Source: JAJDXW01 sp965202895 | GTDB taxonomy: Bacteria; Pseudomonadota; Gammaproteobacteria; HK1 | Length of the DNA stretch: 64,000 bases | Reading direction: 5' to 3' | Assembly (NCBI GenBank): GCA_965202895.1 | Contig: OZ241901.1 | Location: 3,224,001-3,288,000 of the forward strand | Made by a program: the position numbers and the translations under genes | Shown: piece by piece, positions 16,839 to 26,030 of the stretch | How the letters are laid out: the number at the start of each line of letters is the position of its first letter | How positions within the stretch are numbered: position 1 is the stretch's first letter | Notes under the pieces: generated by a model | Seen by the model: only the letters and a program-made list of their open reading frames with translations | Told to the model about the DNA's origin: nothing | Databases searched by the model: none

Positions 16839-19100
16839 ATGACGTCCGGCGCGGTGTCCGGGGAGGCTCGCGCGCGCTGCCGCATCGGCATCGACGTGGG
16901 CGGGACGTTCACCGACTTCGTGCTGACGAACCCGCGAACGGGCGGGATCGTCCGCTACAAGGAGCCGAGCGTTCCCGGCGACCCTTCGCTCTCGGTGGGG
17001 CGGGGGCTCCCCGTGCTCATCGAGCGGGCCGGGGTGCGGCCGGGAGACGTGGAGCTTCTCGTCCACGGCACGACCCTCCTCGTCAACGCCATCATCGAGC
17101 GCCGCGGGGCGAGGGTCGGGCTCGTGGTCTCGCGCGGGCACCGCGGGGTCCTCGAGATCGGCCGCATGAGCCTCGACAACTCCTTCGACTTCACCCTCCG
17201 CAAGGAAGAGCCCCTCGTGCCGCGCAATCTCGTGTTCGAGGCGGGGGCCCGGGTCCTCGCGGACGGGAGCGTGGCGGAACGTCCGAGCCCCGCGGACCTC
17301 GACCGGCTCGCCTCCGACCTCGCCGCGTCCCGGGTCGAATCGGTCACCGTGCTCCTCCTCAACTCCTACGCCTTCCCGGAGATGGAGCGCGAGGTGGCGG
17401 AAGCGCTCCGACGCCGCCTTCCCGGGGTCCCGGTCACGGGGTCGGCGGCGGTCTGGCCGGAGCAGCGCGAGTTCGAGCGCGGGCTCGTCGCCATCATGAA
17501 CGCATACGTCCAGCCGCTCATGAGCGCCTACCTGCATCGCCTGGAGGATCGGGTGGCCGGCGCCGGGGTGGACGCTCCGATCTACATCACCGCCTCGAAC
17601 GGCGGGACCCTCGGCATCGACACGGCCCGGGAGCGGCCCATCGACACCGTGCTCTCCGGCCCCGCCTCCGGCCTCGTCGCCGCCACGCGCGTCGCCCGGT
17701 CCCTCGGGCGGACCGGGATCATCACCGTCGACCTCGGCGGAACGAGCTGCGACCTCGCGCTCAACCAGGGCGAGGAGCCGGAGTACGCCACCTCGACCCG
17801 GGTGGGGGACTATCCCCTCGTCGTGCCGGTGGTGAACGTGCGGGCGATCGGCGCGGGGGGCGGCTCGGTGCTCTGGGCAGACCCCCAGGGGGTGCTCAAG
17901 GTCGGCCCGGAGAGCGCGGGCGCCGACCCAGGGCCGGCCTGCTATGGCCGGGGCGGCGCCCGGCCGACCCTCACCGATTGCTACCTTCTCGTCGGGCTCA
18001 TCCATCCCGGGCACTTCCTCGGCGGGCGCATGAGGCTCGACCGGGACGCGGCGCGCGGCGCGATGGACGCGGTGGCGGATCGGATGGGCTACGAGGGCGG
18101 CGACCGGGCGGTGCGCGCGGCCGACGCGGCCCTGCGCGTCGCGTCGGCGATGATGGCCAACGAGCTCGCCAAGGGCCTCGCCCGGCGAGGCGCGTCGCCC
18201 CGCGAGTTCGCCCTCATGGCCTTCGGGGGCGCCGGCCCCACCCACGCGAACCTCCTCGCCGAGGAGGCCGGGCTCGACACCGTCGTGGTCCCGCCGGGGC
18301 CGGCGACGTTCTGCGCCCTCGGCGCGATCCTCGCCGACGTCAAGCGCGACTACGTGCGCTCGCACCGTCTCCGGTTCGCGGACGGCCCGCCGGCCGCGGC
18401 GGCGCTGGCCTCGATCTTCCGCGCGCTGGAGGAAGGCGCATCGTCATGGATCCGCACCGAAGGCGACCTGCTCGGGGAGGTCGTGTTCGACGCCTCGCTC
18501 GACATGCGCTATGCGGGGCAGGCCTTCGACCTCCAGGTGCCGATCCCCGAGGGATTGCGGAAGGCGCCCGATCTCGAGGCGATCACGGAGTTGTTCCACC
18601 GCGAGCACGAGCGGATCTACGGCTTCCGCGATCCCGGGAGCGGGGTCGAGGTCAGCACCGAACGGGTGCGGGTCACCGGGCGCATCCCGCCGCTCGGGCT
18701 TCCGCCGGTCCCGGAGCGGGGGCCCGCCGAGCCCTTCGACACGAGACGGGTGTACGTCGCCGGCCGCCGCCTCGACGTGCCGGTCCTTGCGCGCCGCGCG
18801 CTCGGCCGCGATGCCGCCATCCCCGGGCCCGCGATCATCGAGCAGGAGGACTGCACGGTGTGGGTGCTCCCCGGCTGGAACGCGGCCGTCCACCGGACCG
18901 GCAGCCTCCTGATCCGGCGGTCGAAGGGAGCCGCCGGGGAACCCGAACCCCGAGGGGAGGTCGGTCGCCGTCGCCCAGGACCGGGCGCGAGCCGCGATTC
19001 GATCCGGGATCGTCGGCCGGCGGGCGCTCCGCCCGCGAGGCGTGCGAGGCGAGCGGTACTCGCGGGGCGAGATGGAGTGGACGAGCCATGCGACAGGTAG
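16839..19100 (+). CDS. Hydantoinase A / 5-oxoprolinase alpha-type subunit
   Basis: A 753-residue ATP-grasping subunit that pairs with hydantoinase B. The N-terminal nucleotide-binding motif GIDVGGTFTDFVL (about residues 17-29) and the second phosphate motif VDLGGTSCDLAL identify the family, as do GAGGGSV and FGGAGPTHA. Homology ends near LIRRSKG; the last 60 or so residues are Arg/Pro/Gly-rich and probably a read-on tail, since no earlier stop exists. The gene overlaps the next by 13 nt (19088-19100), so the two are co-transcribed and perhaps coupled. The A and B subunits are divergently encoded, unlike the usual AB operon. Confidence 0.93.
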   Translation: MTSGAVSGEARARCRIGIDVGGTFTDFVLTNPRTGGIVRYKEPSVPGDPSLSVGRGLPVLIERAGVRPGDVELLVHGTTLLVNAIIERRGARVGLVVSRGHRGVLEIGRMSLDNSFDFTLRKEEPLVPRNLVFEAGARVLADGSVAERPSPADLDRLASDLAASRVESVTVLLLNSYAFPEMEREVAEALRRRLPGVPVTGSAAVWPEQREFERGLVAIMNAYVQPLMSAYLHRLEDRVAGAGVDAPIYITASNGGTLGIDTARERPIDTVLSGPASGLVAATRVARSLGRTGIITVDLGGTSCDLALNQGEEPEYATSTRVGDYPLVVPVVNVRAIGAGGGSVLWADPQGVLKVGPESAGADPGPACYGRGGARPTLTDCYLLVGLIHPGHFLGGRMRLDRDAARGAMDAVADRMGYEGGDRAVRAADAALRVASAMMANELAKGLARRGASPREFALMAFGGAGPTHANLLAEEAGLDTVVVPPGPATFCALGAILADVKRDYVRSHRLRFADGPPAAAALASIFRALEEGASSWIRTEGDLLGEVVFDASLDMRYAGQAFDLQVPIPEGLRKAPDLEAITELFHREHERIYGFRDPGSGVEVSTERVRVTGRIPPLGLPPVPERGPAEPFDTRRVYVAGRRLDVPVLARRALGRDAAIPGPAIIEQEDCTVWVLPGWNAAVHRTGSLLIRRSKGAAGEPEPRGEVGRRRPGPGASRDSIRDRRPAGAPPARRARRAVLAGRDGVDEPCDR

Positions 19101-20068
19101 TCCTCCCCGCGTACGGCGGGCCCGAGGTGTTGACGATGGCCGATGCGCCCAGGCCCCGGCCCGGGCCGGGCGATCTGCTCGTGCGGGTGCGCGCCGCGGG
19201 GGTGAACCGGGCGGACTGCCTGCAGCGCGCCGGCGCCTACCCCATGCCGCCCGGCCTCGGCAACGTGCCCGGGCTCGAGCTCGCCGGGGAGGTGGCCGCC
19301 GCGGGGGCGGAGGTCGGGTCGTTCCAGGTCGGCGACCGGGTGTTCGGCCTCGTGGCGGAGGGCGGCTACGCGGAGTACGCGGTCCTCGACGCGGGTCTCG
19401 CGGTCCCGCTCCCGGAGCACTGGAGCTTCGTCGAGGGGGCGGCGGTCATCGAGGTGTGGTGCACCGCCAACGAGACCGTGTTCGAGCTGGGCGGGCTCGC
19501 CGAAGGCCAGGCGGTCCTCGTCCACGCCGGGGCGAGCGGGGTCGGGACGGCGGCGGTGCAGATGGCGAAGCAGGCCGGGGCCGCCGTCTACTTCACGGCG
19601 GGCTCCCGCGCGAAGATCGACCGCGTCCTCGGGCTCGGCGCCGACCACGGGATCCTCTACCGGACGGAAGACTTCGTGGAGGAGGTGCTGCGGATCACCC
19701 GCGGCGAAGGGGTCGACGTGGTCGAGGACTTCATCGGGGCCGACTACCTCGCCCGCAACCTCGCCGTCCTCAAGCCGGCCGGAACCCTGCTCCTCGTCGG
19801 GCTCATGGGAGGCCGGGCCGCCCACTTCGACCTCGGCGGGATGCTGCGCAAACGGCTCTCCGTCCGGGGTTTCACCCTGCGCGCCCAACCCGTCGCGAAC
19901 AAGCGGGCGATCGTCGGGCGCTTCCGCGAGCGCTGGCTGCCGCTCCTCGCGGCCGGCACGGTCCGGCCCGTCATCCACGCCACGGTGCCTTTCGAGGCGG
20001 TGCGCCGCGCCCACGAGATGATGGAGGCGAACGAGAATTTCGGGAAGATCATCCTCTCCTTCGACTGA
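19088..20068 (+). CDS. NAD(P)H-quinone oxidoreductase (PIG3/QOR-like)
   Basis: A 326-residue zinc-free MDR reductase. It has a GroES-like N-terminal half with NVPGLELAGEVAA, a Rossmann motif HAGASGVGTAAVQMA (about residues 157-171), and a C-terminal ENFGKIIL characteristic of the PIG3/quinone oxidoreductase group. The ATG at 19088 overlaps the 3' end of hydantoinase A, so it is the second gene of that transcript. It belongs to the same superfamily as the protein at 1437-2435 but is only distantly similar. Its substrate is not predictable. It is terminated by a striking palindrome immediately after the stop. Confidence 0.92.
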   Translation: MRQVVLPAYGGPEVLTMADAPRPRPGPGDLLVRVRAAGVNRADCLQRAGAYPMPPGLGNVPGLELAGEVAAAGAEVGSFQVGDRVFGLVAEGGYAEYAVLDAGLAVPLPEHWSFVEGAAVIEVWCTANETVFELGGLAEGQAVLVHAGASGVGTAAVQMAKQAGAAVYFTAGSRAKIDRVLGLGADHGILYRTEDFVEEVLRITRGEGVDVVEDFIGADYLARNLAVLKPAGTLLLVGLMGGRAAHFDLGGMLRKRLSVRGFTLRAQPVANKRAIVGRFRERWLPLLAAGTVRPVIHATVPFEAVRRAHEMMEANENFGKIILSFD

Positions 20069-20105
20069 CCCCGGACCGGGGCGGCCAGGCCGCCCCGGTC
20101 CGGGG
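20069..20105. terminator. Perfect 18-bp palindrome, bidirectional terminator candidate
   Basis: Starting directly after the TGA, 18 nt (20069-20086) pair perfectly with 20088-20105 around one central A. It lies between convergent genes (stop at 20068, minus-strand stop at 20255). No T run follows, so the stem alone would have to act. The rest of the gap to 20254 holds nothing else. Confidence 0.6.
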
Positions 20106-20254
20106 GAGGCGCCCCGCCCCCGGATTCACCCGCCCCGGGACCGGTGGTTCGGCGGCCGGCCGGGAAGGGGCCGGGGCTGCGGAGCGGGGCCGGCTCCCGG
20201 GTCGGGAGGGCCGCCGGAAGCCCGGCGGCCGTCGGGGAGGGTGGAGGCGGCGGC

Positions 20255-21145
20255 TCAGAACCGGAGCGAGCGGAGCCCGACCAGCTTCTCGGTGATGAGG
20301 ATGGCGATCACGGTGATGACGATGCTGACCGTCGCGACCGCGGCCGCCGTCGGGTCGAACTCCCAGCGCACGTAGTCGAAGAGCTGGATGGGGAGGGTCG
20401 CGATGCCGATCCCCTTGAGGAGGAGCGAGATGTTGAAGAGGTCGAACGAGATGATGAAGGCGAGGAGGGCGCCCGCGATGATCCCCGGCTTGACGATGGG
20501 GAGGGTCACCCGCCGGAAGGTGGTGAACCGGCTTGCCCCGAGGCTCCGCGCCGCCTCCTCGAGTGAGCGGTCGAAGTTGTAGAGCGAAGCGGAGATCCCG
20601 AGGAACACGAACGGCAGGGTGATGAGGACGTGCCCGATGAGCAGGCCGAGGACGGAGTTCCGGAACACCCCGCTCCCGACCTCGATTCCGGCCGCCCGGA
20701 AGAACGCCTCCGCGTTGTAGTAGAAGAAGAGCAGGGCGATCGCGGTCAGGATCTCGGGAAGCAGGAGCGGCAGGAGGATGAAGAGCCGGAGCCTCTCGCG
20801 CCAGCGGCCGGCGAAGCGCACGACGTAGAGCGCCACCGCGGTCCCGAGGGCGGTCGAGACGATGGTGGCGAGGAACGCGAGCCGGAGGGAGAAGAAGAGC
20901 GACCCCATGAACGCCTCGCTCCGGAAGAAGCTCGCGTACCAGCGAAGCGAGAACCCTTCCGGCGGGAAGGTCAGGAACTCGCCGGCGTTGACCGAGGCGA
21001 GCACCACGATGACGAGCGGGGTCAGGAGATAGACGTAGACGACGACCACGACTCCGAGGTAGAGGACGCGCCCCGCCTTGCGCCCGAGTCGCCCCCGCCG
21101 TGCGGGGTCGGCCCCGCTTCCGCGGGCCCGGTCCGTACCGTTCAT
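20255..21145 (-). CDS. Spermidine/putrescine-type ABC transporter permease (PotC-like)
   Basis: A 296-residue inner-membrane permease with about six hydrophobic segments and the cytoplasmic EAA loop EAARSLGASRFTTFRRVTLP that docks on the ATPase. It is last in a four-gene operon (binding protein, ATPase, PotB-like, PotC-like), with only 8 nt separating it from the PotB-like gene. Gene order and sequence fit polyamine or related cation importers of the PotABCD/AfuABC group. The ATG at 21145 is the first start with good homology; the frame is open upstream only through overlap with the preceding gene. The substrate could be a polyamine, 2-aminoethylphosphonate or similar. Confidence 0.9.
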   Translation of the reverse strand: MNGTDRARGSGADPARRGRLGRKAGRVLYLGVVVVVYVYLLTPLVIVVLASVNAGEFLTFPPEGFSLRWYASFFRSEAFMGSLFFSLRLAFLATIVSTALGTAVALYVVRFAGRWRERLRLFILLPLLLPEILTAIALLFFYYNAEAFFRAAGIEVGSGVFRNSVLGLLIGHVLITLPFVFLGISASLYNFDRSLEEAARSLGASRFTTFRRVTLPIVKPGIIAGALLAFIISFDLFNISLLLKGIGIATLPIQLFDYVRWEFDPTAAAVATVSIVITVIAILITEKLVGLRSLRF

Positions 21146-21153
21146 GGCGGGGC

Positions 21154-22077
21154 TCACGCGATCCCCCGGATGGCCCGGGAGGTGAGCCGGAAGTAGACGT
21201 AGACCACGACCCCGCCGGCGATGGAGAGGATGAAGGCGAGGGCGGCCCCGAACGGCCACAGCATCGCGTCCATGAGCTGCTGCACGACGAGGGTCGGCAT
21301 GATCATGACGCTGAAGCCGCCGAGGAGGATCGGGATCACGTACGAGCTGATGGTGAGCACGAACACCAGCACCGTCCCCGCCTGCACCCCGGGGAGGCTC
21401 AGGGGAAAGACCACCCGGAGCATGGTGCGGAAGCGGGAGGCGCCGAGTGACCGGGCGGCCTCCTCGAGCGCGGGGTCGATCGACTGGATGGCGCCCAGCA
21501 ACGGCAGGATCATGAACGGCAGGAAGATGTGGACCAGCCCCACCCCGACCCCGAACGTGTTGTACATGAGGGTCATGGGTGAATCGATGATGCCGAGGTC
21601 CATCAGGAGGGTGTTGACGAGCCCGTCGTTGTTGCCGAGGATGATGATCCAGCCGTAGCAGCGCACGACCACCCCGACGAGGAGCGGGGAGAGCACGAAT
21701 GCGTAGAGGACGCTCTTGAAGCGCGACGACGTGCGGGCGAGGTGGTAGGCGACGGGGAAGCCGAGTGCGAGGCAGATCGCGGTCGTCACCGCTCCGAGCA
21801 CCATCGTGTCCCAAAGTATTTCGAGGTAGTAGAGGTCGGAATCGAGGATTGCGTCGAGGTAGTTCCCGACCGTGAACCCGGGCGCGAACACCTGGCTGGT
21901 CGAGGGGTTGCGAAAGCTCATCACGACCATGTTGAGATAGGGAAAGACGAGGAACGCGAAGAGCAGCCCGGCGGTCGGGAGGACGAGGAAGAGGGTCGGG
22001 TTCCAGCGCCTTCCGCCGGCCGGAGGACGGCCCGGGGGGTCGGCCCCGATGCTTCGGACCTCGCCGGGATTCGTCAC
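21154..22077 (-). CDS. Spermidine/putrescine-type ABC transporter permease (PotB-like)
   Basis: A 307-residue permease with about six membrane spans, the first being TLFLVLPTAGLLFAFLVFPY. It has the EAA loop EAARSLGASRFRTMLRVVFP. The GTG at 22077 is chosen because it follows GGAGGGAAGGAA, by far the best ribosome-binding site here; a frame upstream overlaps the ATPase gene and lacks similarity. It lies 37 nt downstream of the ATPase and 8 nt before the PotC-like gene. It forms the heterodimeric membrane channel with the next permease. Confidence 0.9.
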   Translation of the reverse strand: MTNPGEVRSIGADPPGRPPAGGRRWNPTLFLVLPTAGLLFAFLVFPYLNMVVMSFRNPSTSQVFAPGFTVGNYLDAILDSDLYYLEILWDTMVLGAVTTAICLALGFPVAYHLARTSSRFKSVLYAFVLSPLLVGVVVRCYGWIIILGNNDGLVNTLLMDLGIIDSPMTLMYNTFGVGVGLVHIFLPFMILPLLGAIQSIDPALEEAARSLGASRFRTMLRVVFPLSLPGVQAGTVLVFVLTISSYVIPILLGGFSVMIMPTLVVQQLMDAMLWPFGAALAFILSIAGGVVVYVYFRLTSRAIRGIA

Positions 22078-22114
22078 TTCCTTCCCTCCGGGAGCCCGCG
22101 GCGGCGGACCCCGA

Positions 22115-23215
22115 TCAGTCGGGGATGATCCAGGTGTGGGCCGCATCGAACGCGCACCGGACCTCGTCGCCCACGCCGAACGCCGCCCACGGATCGTGCT
22201 GCACCTGGAGCACGAGCCCGCCCGCGCAGGCGATGCGGTAGCCCGTGACGTTGCCGAGGAAGTAGCGTTCGCTCACCCGTCCCGGAACGGCGTTGCCCCC
22301 CGCATCGGCGGGGGCGGCCGCGTCGGCCGCGTCGGTGGGAGCGGCCGCCGACAGCGAGACGGCCTCGGGACGGACCATGAGGGCCACTTTCCGACCCTCC
22401 CCCAGCGTTCCCGAGTAGGTGCAGCGAAGCGGACCCACCGCCGTGCTCAACCGGAATTCCCCGTTGTCGCCCGACCGGCCCTGAACCCGGCCTTCCACGA
22501 AGTTCGAGAGGCCGATGAAGCTCGCCACCTCGCGGCTCACCGGCCGCGAATAGATCTCGTCGGGCGCCCCCACCTGGTGGATGCGCCCGTCGAACATGAC
22601 CACGATGCGGTCGGAGATCACCATCGCTTCGGCTTGATCGTGGGTCACGTAGACGGTCGTGATCCCGACCCGCTTCTGCAGCGACCGGACGAAGAAACGC
22701 ATCTCCTCGCGGAGCTTTGCGTCGAGGTTGGCGAGAGGCTCGTCCAGCAGGAGGATGCTCGGCTCGACGACCATGGCCCGGGCGAGGGCGATGCGCTGCT
22801 GCTGGCCGCCGGAGAGCTGGCGGGGATAGCGCTCCCCGAGGTCGCCGAGCTGCACCGTCTCCAGGACCCGGGCGATGCGTTCGGCGGTCTCGTTCTTCGG
22901 GACGCCCCGCATCTCGAGCCCGAACGCGAGGTTCCGGCGTACCGTCATGTGGGGGAAGAGGGCGTAGTTCTGGAACACCATGCCGATGTTCCGCCGCTCG
23001 GGGGGCAGCCCCACCACGTCGCGGCCGTCGAACAGGATCCGGCCCGCCGTCGGCTCCTCGAACCCCGCGATGCACCGCAGGGTGGTCGTCTTGCCGCAGC
23101 CCGACGGGCCGAGGAGGGAGACGAGCTCGTGGTCTCCGATCCGGAGATCGAACCCGTCCACCGCGGCGACCTCGCCGAAGCGCTTGGAGAGCCCCCGGAT
23201 CGCGAGCTCGGTCAC
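22115..23215 (-). CDS. Spermidine/putrescine-type ABC transporter ATPase (PotA-like)
   Basis: A 366-residue ATPase that powers the importer. Walker A GPSGCGKTT (about 36-44), signature LSGGQQQR (134-141), Walker B ILLLDEP (about 154-160) and the H-loop VTHDQ are intact. The C-terminal third is a TOBE-type regulatory region (about 240-366). It includes an Ala/Asp/Pro-rich stretch (AAAPTDAADAAAPADAGG) that looks like a species-specific linker insertion. It starts with GTG at 23215. A 301-bp gap separates it from the binding-protein gene upstream. Confidence 0.93.
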   Translation of the reverse strand: MTELAIRGLSKRFGEVAAVDGFDLRIGDHELVSLLGPSGCGKTTTLRCIAGFEEPTAGRILFDGRDVVGLPPERRNIGMVFQNYALFPHMTVRRNLAFGLEMRGVPKNETAERIARVLETVQLGDLGERYPRQLSGGQQQRIALARAMVVEPSILLLDEPLANLDAKLREEMRFFVRSLQKRVGITTVYVTHDQAEAMVISDRIVVMFDGRIHQVGAPDEIYSRPVSREVASFIGLSNFVEGRVQGRSGDNGEFRLSTAVGPLRCTYSGTLGEGRKVALMVRPEAVSLSAAAPTDAADAAAPADAGGNAVPGRVSERYFLGNVTGYRIACAGGLVLQVQHDPWAAFGVGDEVRCAFDAAHTWIIPD

Positions 23216-23516
23216 GGGATCACGCGCGGCCCGCCCGCCCGCGCCCGGGAGGGCGCCGATCCGGCCCGCCCGGGCCGCCGCCGCACCGGGCGGCCGTTCC
23301 CGGGCCGGAGCTCTCCACGCAGGCGTTTCGCCATCGCTTCAGCCTCCGATGATCCATGCCGCGAAGGCCGCCGCCACGGGCGCGCCCGCCCGCGCCCGGC
23401 AGGGCGCCGACCCCCGGGGCCGGGCGGTACGCGCCCCCCGCCCGTCAGGCGGGGAGGCGCGGGCTCCGAACCGGAGCCGGGGCGGATGCGCCGGCCCGCC
23501 GGCCAGCGGAGAGCGA
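23216..23516. other. Gap in pot-like operon with a short direct repeat
   Basis: There is no gene here. A GC-rich segment around 23225-23262 recurs imperfectly at about 23385-23420 (shared GCCCGCGCCCGG and GGGCGCCGA). No convincing terminator or promoter was found. Confidence 0.4.
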
Positions 23517-24569
23517 TCAGCGCATCTCCTTGTTCCAGCGCTCGATCACGCGGTCCCGGTTGCGGTTGGCGGTCTTCCAGTCGTAGAGCACGATCTGGTT
23601 CATCTTCTCGCCGTGGATGGGAACGAGCTCCTTGAGGTCCCCGGTTACCTCGACGTTCCTGTTGACCGGCGACCAGTAGTAGTTCTCCACCCACTTCTGC
23701 TGGGTTTCGGGCTCGAGGATGTAGTCGATCCACTGGTAGCCCAGCTCCTTCTTCTTCGACCCCTTGAGCACGTTGAAGACCTGCTCCCACATGAACATGC
23801 CTTCCCGCGGGGCGGCGATGTCCAGCTTCGACCCCTTGACCTTGAGCCGGGCGGTCGACGCGAAGTCGAGCGGCGCGACGATGACCTCGCCCCGGTTCAG
23901 CACCGTTTCCATCGTACCGCCGAAGTCGACCTGGTTGAACGGCCGCAGCTCCTTGATCTTGTCGAGAGCCTTGTCGACCTCGTATTCGGAGCCGAAGAAG
24001 GTGCGCGCGGTCATCAGCACGAACATGTACCCGGCGGAGTTGGTGATCGTGTACATGCCGGTGCGGCCCCGGAACTCCTCCCGGGTCCAGAGGTCCTCCC
24101 AGGCTTCGGGGGGATTCTTCACGCGATCGGTGCGGTAGGCGAGACCGAGCGGCGAGAGGGTGCCGATCACCCCCCAGTTGTCCTCGAGCCTGGCGATCGG
24201 CCAGAGGTTCTCCATGTTCGGGACCGCCCCGTCCGGGATCTGCTCGAAGAAGCCCTCCTCGCGCTCGATGGAGGCCCAGGTCTCGTTGGTCATCAGCACG
24301 TCGTAGGGCGGGTTCTCGGCCCCCGCTGCGCGGAGGTTGGCGAGCCAGCCCTTGCCGAGGTTGACGTCGAGGGTGATCTCGATCCCGGTCCTCTCCTCGA
24401 AGGGCGGCACGATCTCGGAGCGCATGAACTTCTCGAAGCTGCCGCCGTAGGAGTTGACGACGAGGGTGTTCGCGCCCCGGGCCGAAATCCAGGGAAATCC
24501 GAGGGTGGAGGCGGCGGCCGTGCCCGCCGCGCCCTTGAGGAACGTGCGTCTCTTCATCGGCTGGTTCAT
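23517..24569 (-). CDS. Spermidine/putrescine-type periplasmic binding protein (PotD-like)
   Basis: A 350-residue extracellular solute-binding protein. The N-terminus MNQPMKRRTFLKGAAGTAAAS carries a twin-arginine motif (RRTFLKG) and an ALA-rich h-region, so it is probably Tat-exported. The mature part starts NTLVVNSYGGSFEKFM, typical of PotD/iron-type class II binding proteins, and ends with the WIDYILEPETQQKW region common in PotD relatives. The ATG at 24569 has AGGAGAGAGGAAAGAG just upstream, an excellent ribosome-binding site. It is the first gene of the operon, so the operon promoter should lie in 24570-25156. Confidence 0.93.
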   Translation of the reverse strand: MNQPMKRRTFLKGAAGTAAASTLGFPWISARGANTLVVNSYGGSFEKFMRSEIVPPFEERTGIEITLDVNLGKGWLANLRAAGAENPPYDVLMTNETWASIEREEGFFEQIPDGAVPNMENLWPIARLEDNWGVIGTLSPLGLAYRTDRVKNPPEAWEDLWTREEFRGRTGMYTITNSAGYMFVLMTARTFFGSEYEVDKALDKIKELRPFNQVDFGGTMETVLNRGEVIVAPLDFASTARLKVKGSKLDIAAPREGMFMWEQVFNVLKGSKKKELGYQWIDYILEPETQQKWVENYYWSPVNRNVEVTGDLKELVPIHGEKMNQIVLYDWKTANRNRDRVIERWNKEMR

Positions 24570-25156
24570 CTCTTTCCTCTCTCCTGCTGGTGGTGGGAAT
24601 GCGGCGCCGGCCGCCGGGAGGCCCTCTCGACGCTCGCACCTTGCCGGGGCTCCCGGCCGCCGGCGCCGGCCGCTTGCGGGCGACACGCTGCCCGGCGGCC
24701 GGGGCCGGCCCGCGGCCTCTCCGGGCGGCGGGACGGCCGGCGCCGTTGCAGCGCCCATCACGCCCGAACGGTCTTCCGCCCGGGGGCCGCCCTCGGCCGC
24801 ATGGTAGTCCCAAGCGCGGGAGGAGACCAACTCCGGCTCTTCGTCCCTCCTTACCGGAATCCCCAAGCGCCATTATCTCGGCGATCGAGCCGAATTTCGG
24901 ACAAGGCTCCTTGGGAACGTGGGCGTCTCTCCTGCAGGGAGAATGCGTAGCCGGAGCGCGTCGCACACGTGCGTATTCAAGCTCCTGGGTGGTTGTGCGG
25001 AGCTCCGTACCCGGCGGGCCGATCGCCGGTGGCCTGCCCTGCGGCCTCCAGCTCGCCGGACGGCGGAACCGTACCGGTGACCTCCTGGATACCGGAGGCC
25101 TGCGAGGCGGCGCCGGCCTCCTGAACCTTGACCGAGCCGGCCACCACGAATCACGT
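24570..25156. other. Intergenic region with a diverged hairpin-repeat fragment
   Basis: A 587-bp gap between the defence operon (upstream on the minus strand) and the pot-like operon. Around 24899-24950 the text GGCTCCTTGGGAACGTGGGCGTCT resembles the left arm and loop of the repeat family but is much diverged. No gene was seen; the rest shows no recognisable structure. Confidence 0.45.
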
Positions 25157-25957
25157 TCATCCCGATCGGATCGGGCTCTCCATGCCGGTGCGGAAGATCC
25201 TGGACCGGTGCCACGGCAGGTAACGCTCGTGAGTCCGGTGCAGTCCGCGGACCTTCAGCGACCCGTCGAGTCCAAGAGCGGATCGGGCATCGGAAGGGAG
25301 GGCGTCCGAGAGGAGCACCGTTCCGTCCTCGGCGATCGTGAGGAAGCCGGCGTCGAACGCCGTGTCGAGATGGGGCGCCAGCAGCAGGCCGTTGAAGACG
25401 TCGAGGCGCTCCGCGTCCGTGCCGCAGTCGGCCCAGGGCTTGATGTGGCTCGCGCGCAGGAGCTCGGGCACGTCGAGGCCGGTGATTGCGCAACGGCCGT
25501 CCCAGTACTCGAACAGGCCGCGGCGGAAGACGTCCTGGCCGACCCGCCGGACCTCCCGGCGTTCGGCTTCCGTGGTCCTCGACAGGTTCGCGGTCTCGCT
25601 GTGAAAATCATGAAGCAGGGCGTCCGGCAGGGTGCGGGAGAGCTGGAACGCGCGGCGCAACAGGCGATGGAGTGCGGCCACGTCGCCGACGGCGAGCGCC
25701 CCGGCGGCGCCGAGAGGGAGCGCGTCGCTCGGGAACGGGGTGGTGGACGCTGCGTCGAAGCCCGCCAACCCGTCGAGGACGTCCGCCCGCGACGCGGCGG
25801 CGAGGAACCGGGATTCCTCGACGGCCGTGAGCCAGATGCGCATCGACGTCTGGCTGCTGCCGAAGGAGAGCCAGTCGGCCGTGTGCTCCGGATCGAGGTC
25901 GAAGCCGTTGTCGGCCGCGGCCTTCTCCAGTCGGGTGATCGTGACCGCCGCCAGCAT
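25157..25957 (-). CDS. HNH endonuclease (HNH_2-like)
   Basis: A 266-residue protein whose C-terminal half holds an HNH nuclease domain: CAITGLDVPELLRASHIKPW, then NGLLLAPHLDTAFD. The catalytic set is about H171, N189 and H195. The N-terminal 140 residues have no motif I recognise and may bind DNA. Such HNH_2 proteins are frequent in restriction and other defence loci. The ATG at 25957 follows GGGGGAG at 6 nt; a GTG lies one codon earlier. It is the last gene of the defence operon, 73 nt after the PtuB-like gene and on the same strand. Whether it is part of the system or a neighbour cannot be decided from sequence alone. Confidence 0.85.
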   Translation of the reverse strand: MLAAVTITRLEKAAADNGFDLDPEHTADWLSFGSSQTSMRIWLTAVEESRFLAAASRADVLDGLAGFDAASTTPFPSDALPLGAAGALAVGDVAALHRLLRRAFQLSRTLPDALLHDFHSETANLSRTTEAERREVRRVGQDVFRRGLFEYWDGRCAITGLDVPELLRASHIKPWADCGTDAERLDVFNGLLLAPHLDTAFDAGFLTIAEDGTVLLSDALPSDARSALGLDGSLKVRGLHRTHERYLPWHRSRIFRTGMESPIRSG

Positions 25958-26030
25958 CACCGCTCCCCCGACAACCTTCGGCGCAAGGAGCGATCGGGGG
26001 TCGAACGAGTGGTCGTGACGGCCGCCGGCA

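Noticed and set aside
13852..16842. A 996-codon plus-strand frame over the hydantoinase B gene
   Set aside because: It is antisense to a gene with clear family motifs and has only His/Arg/Val-rich text of the shadow type.
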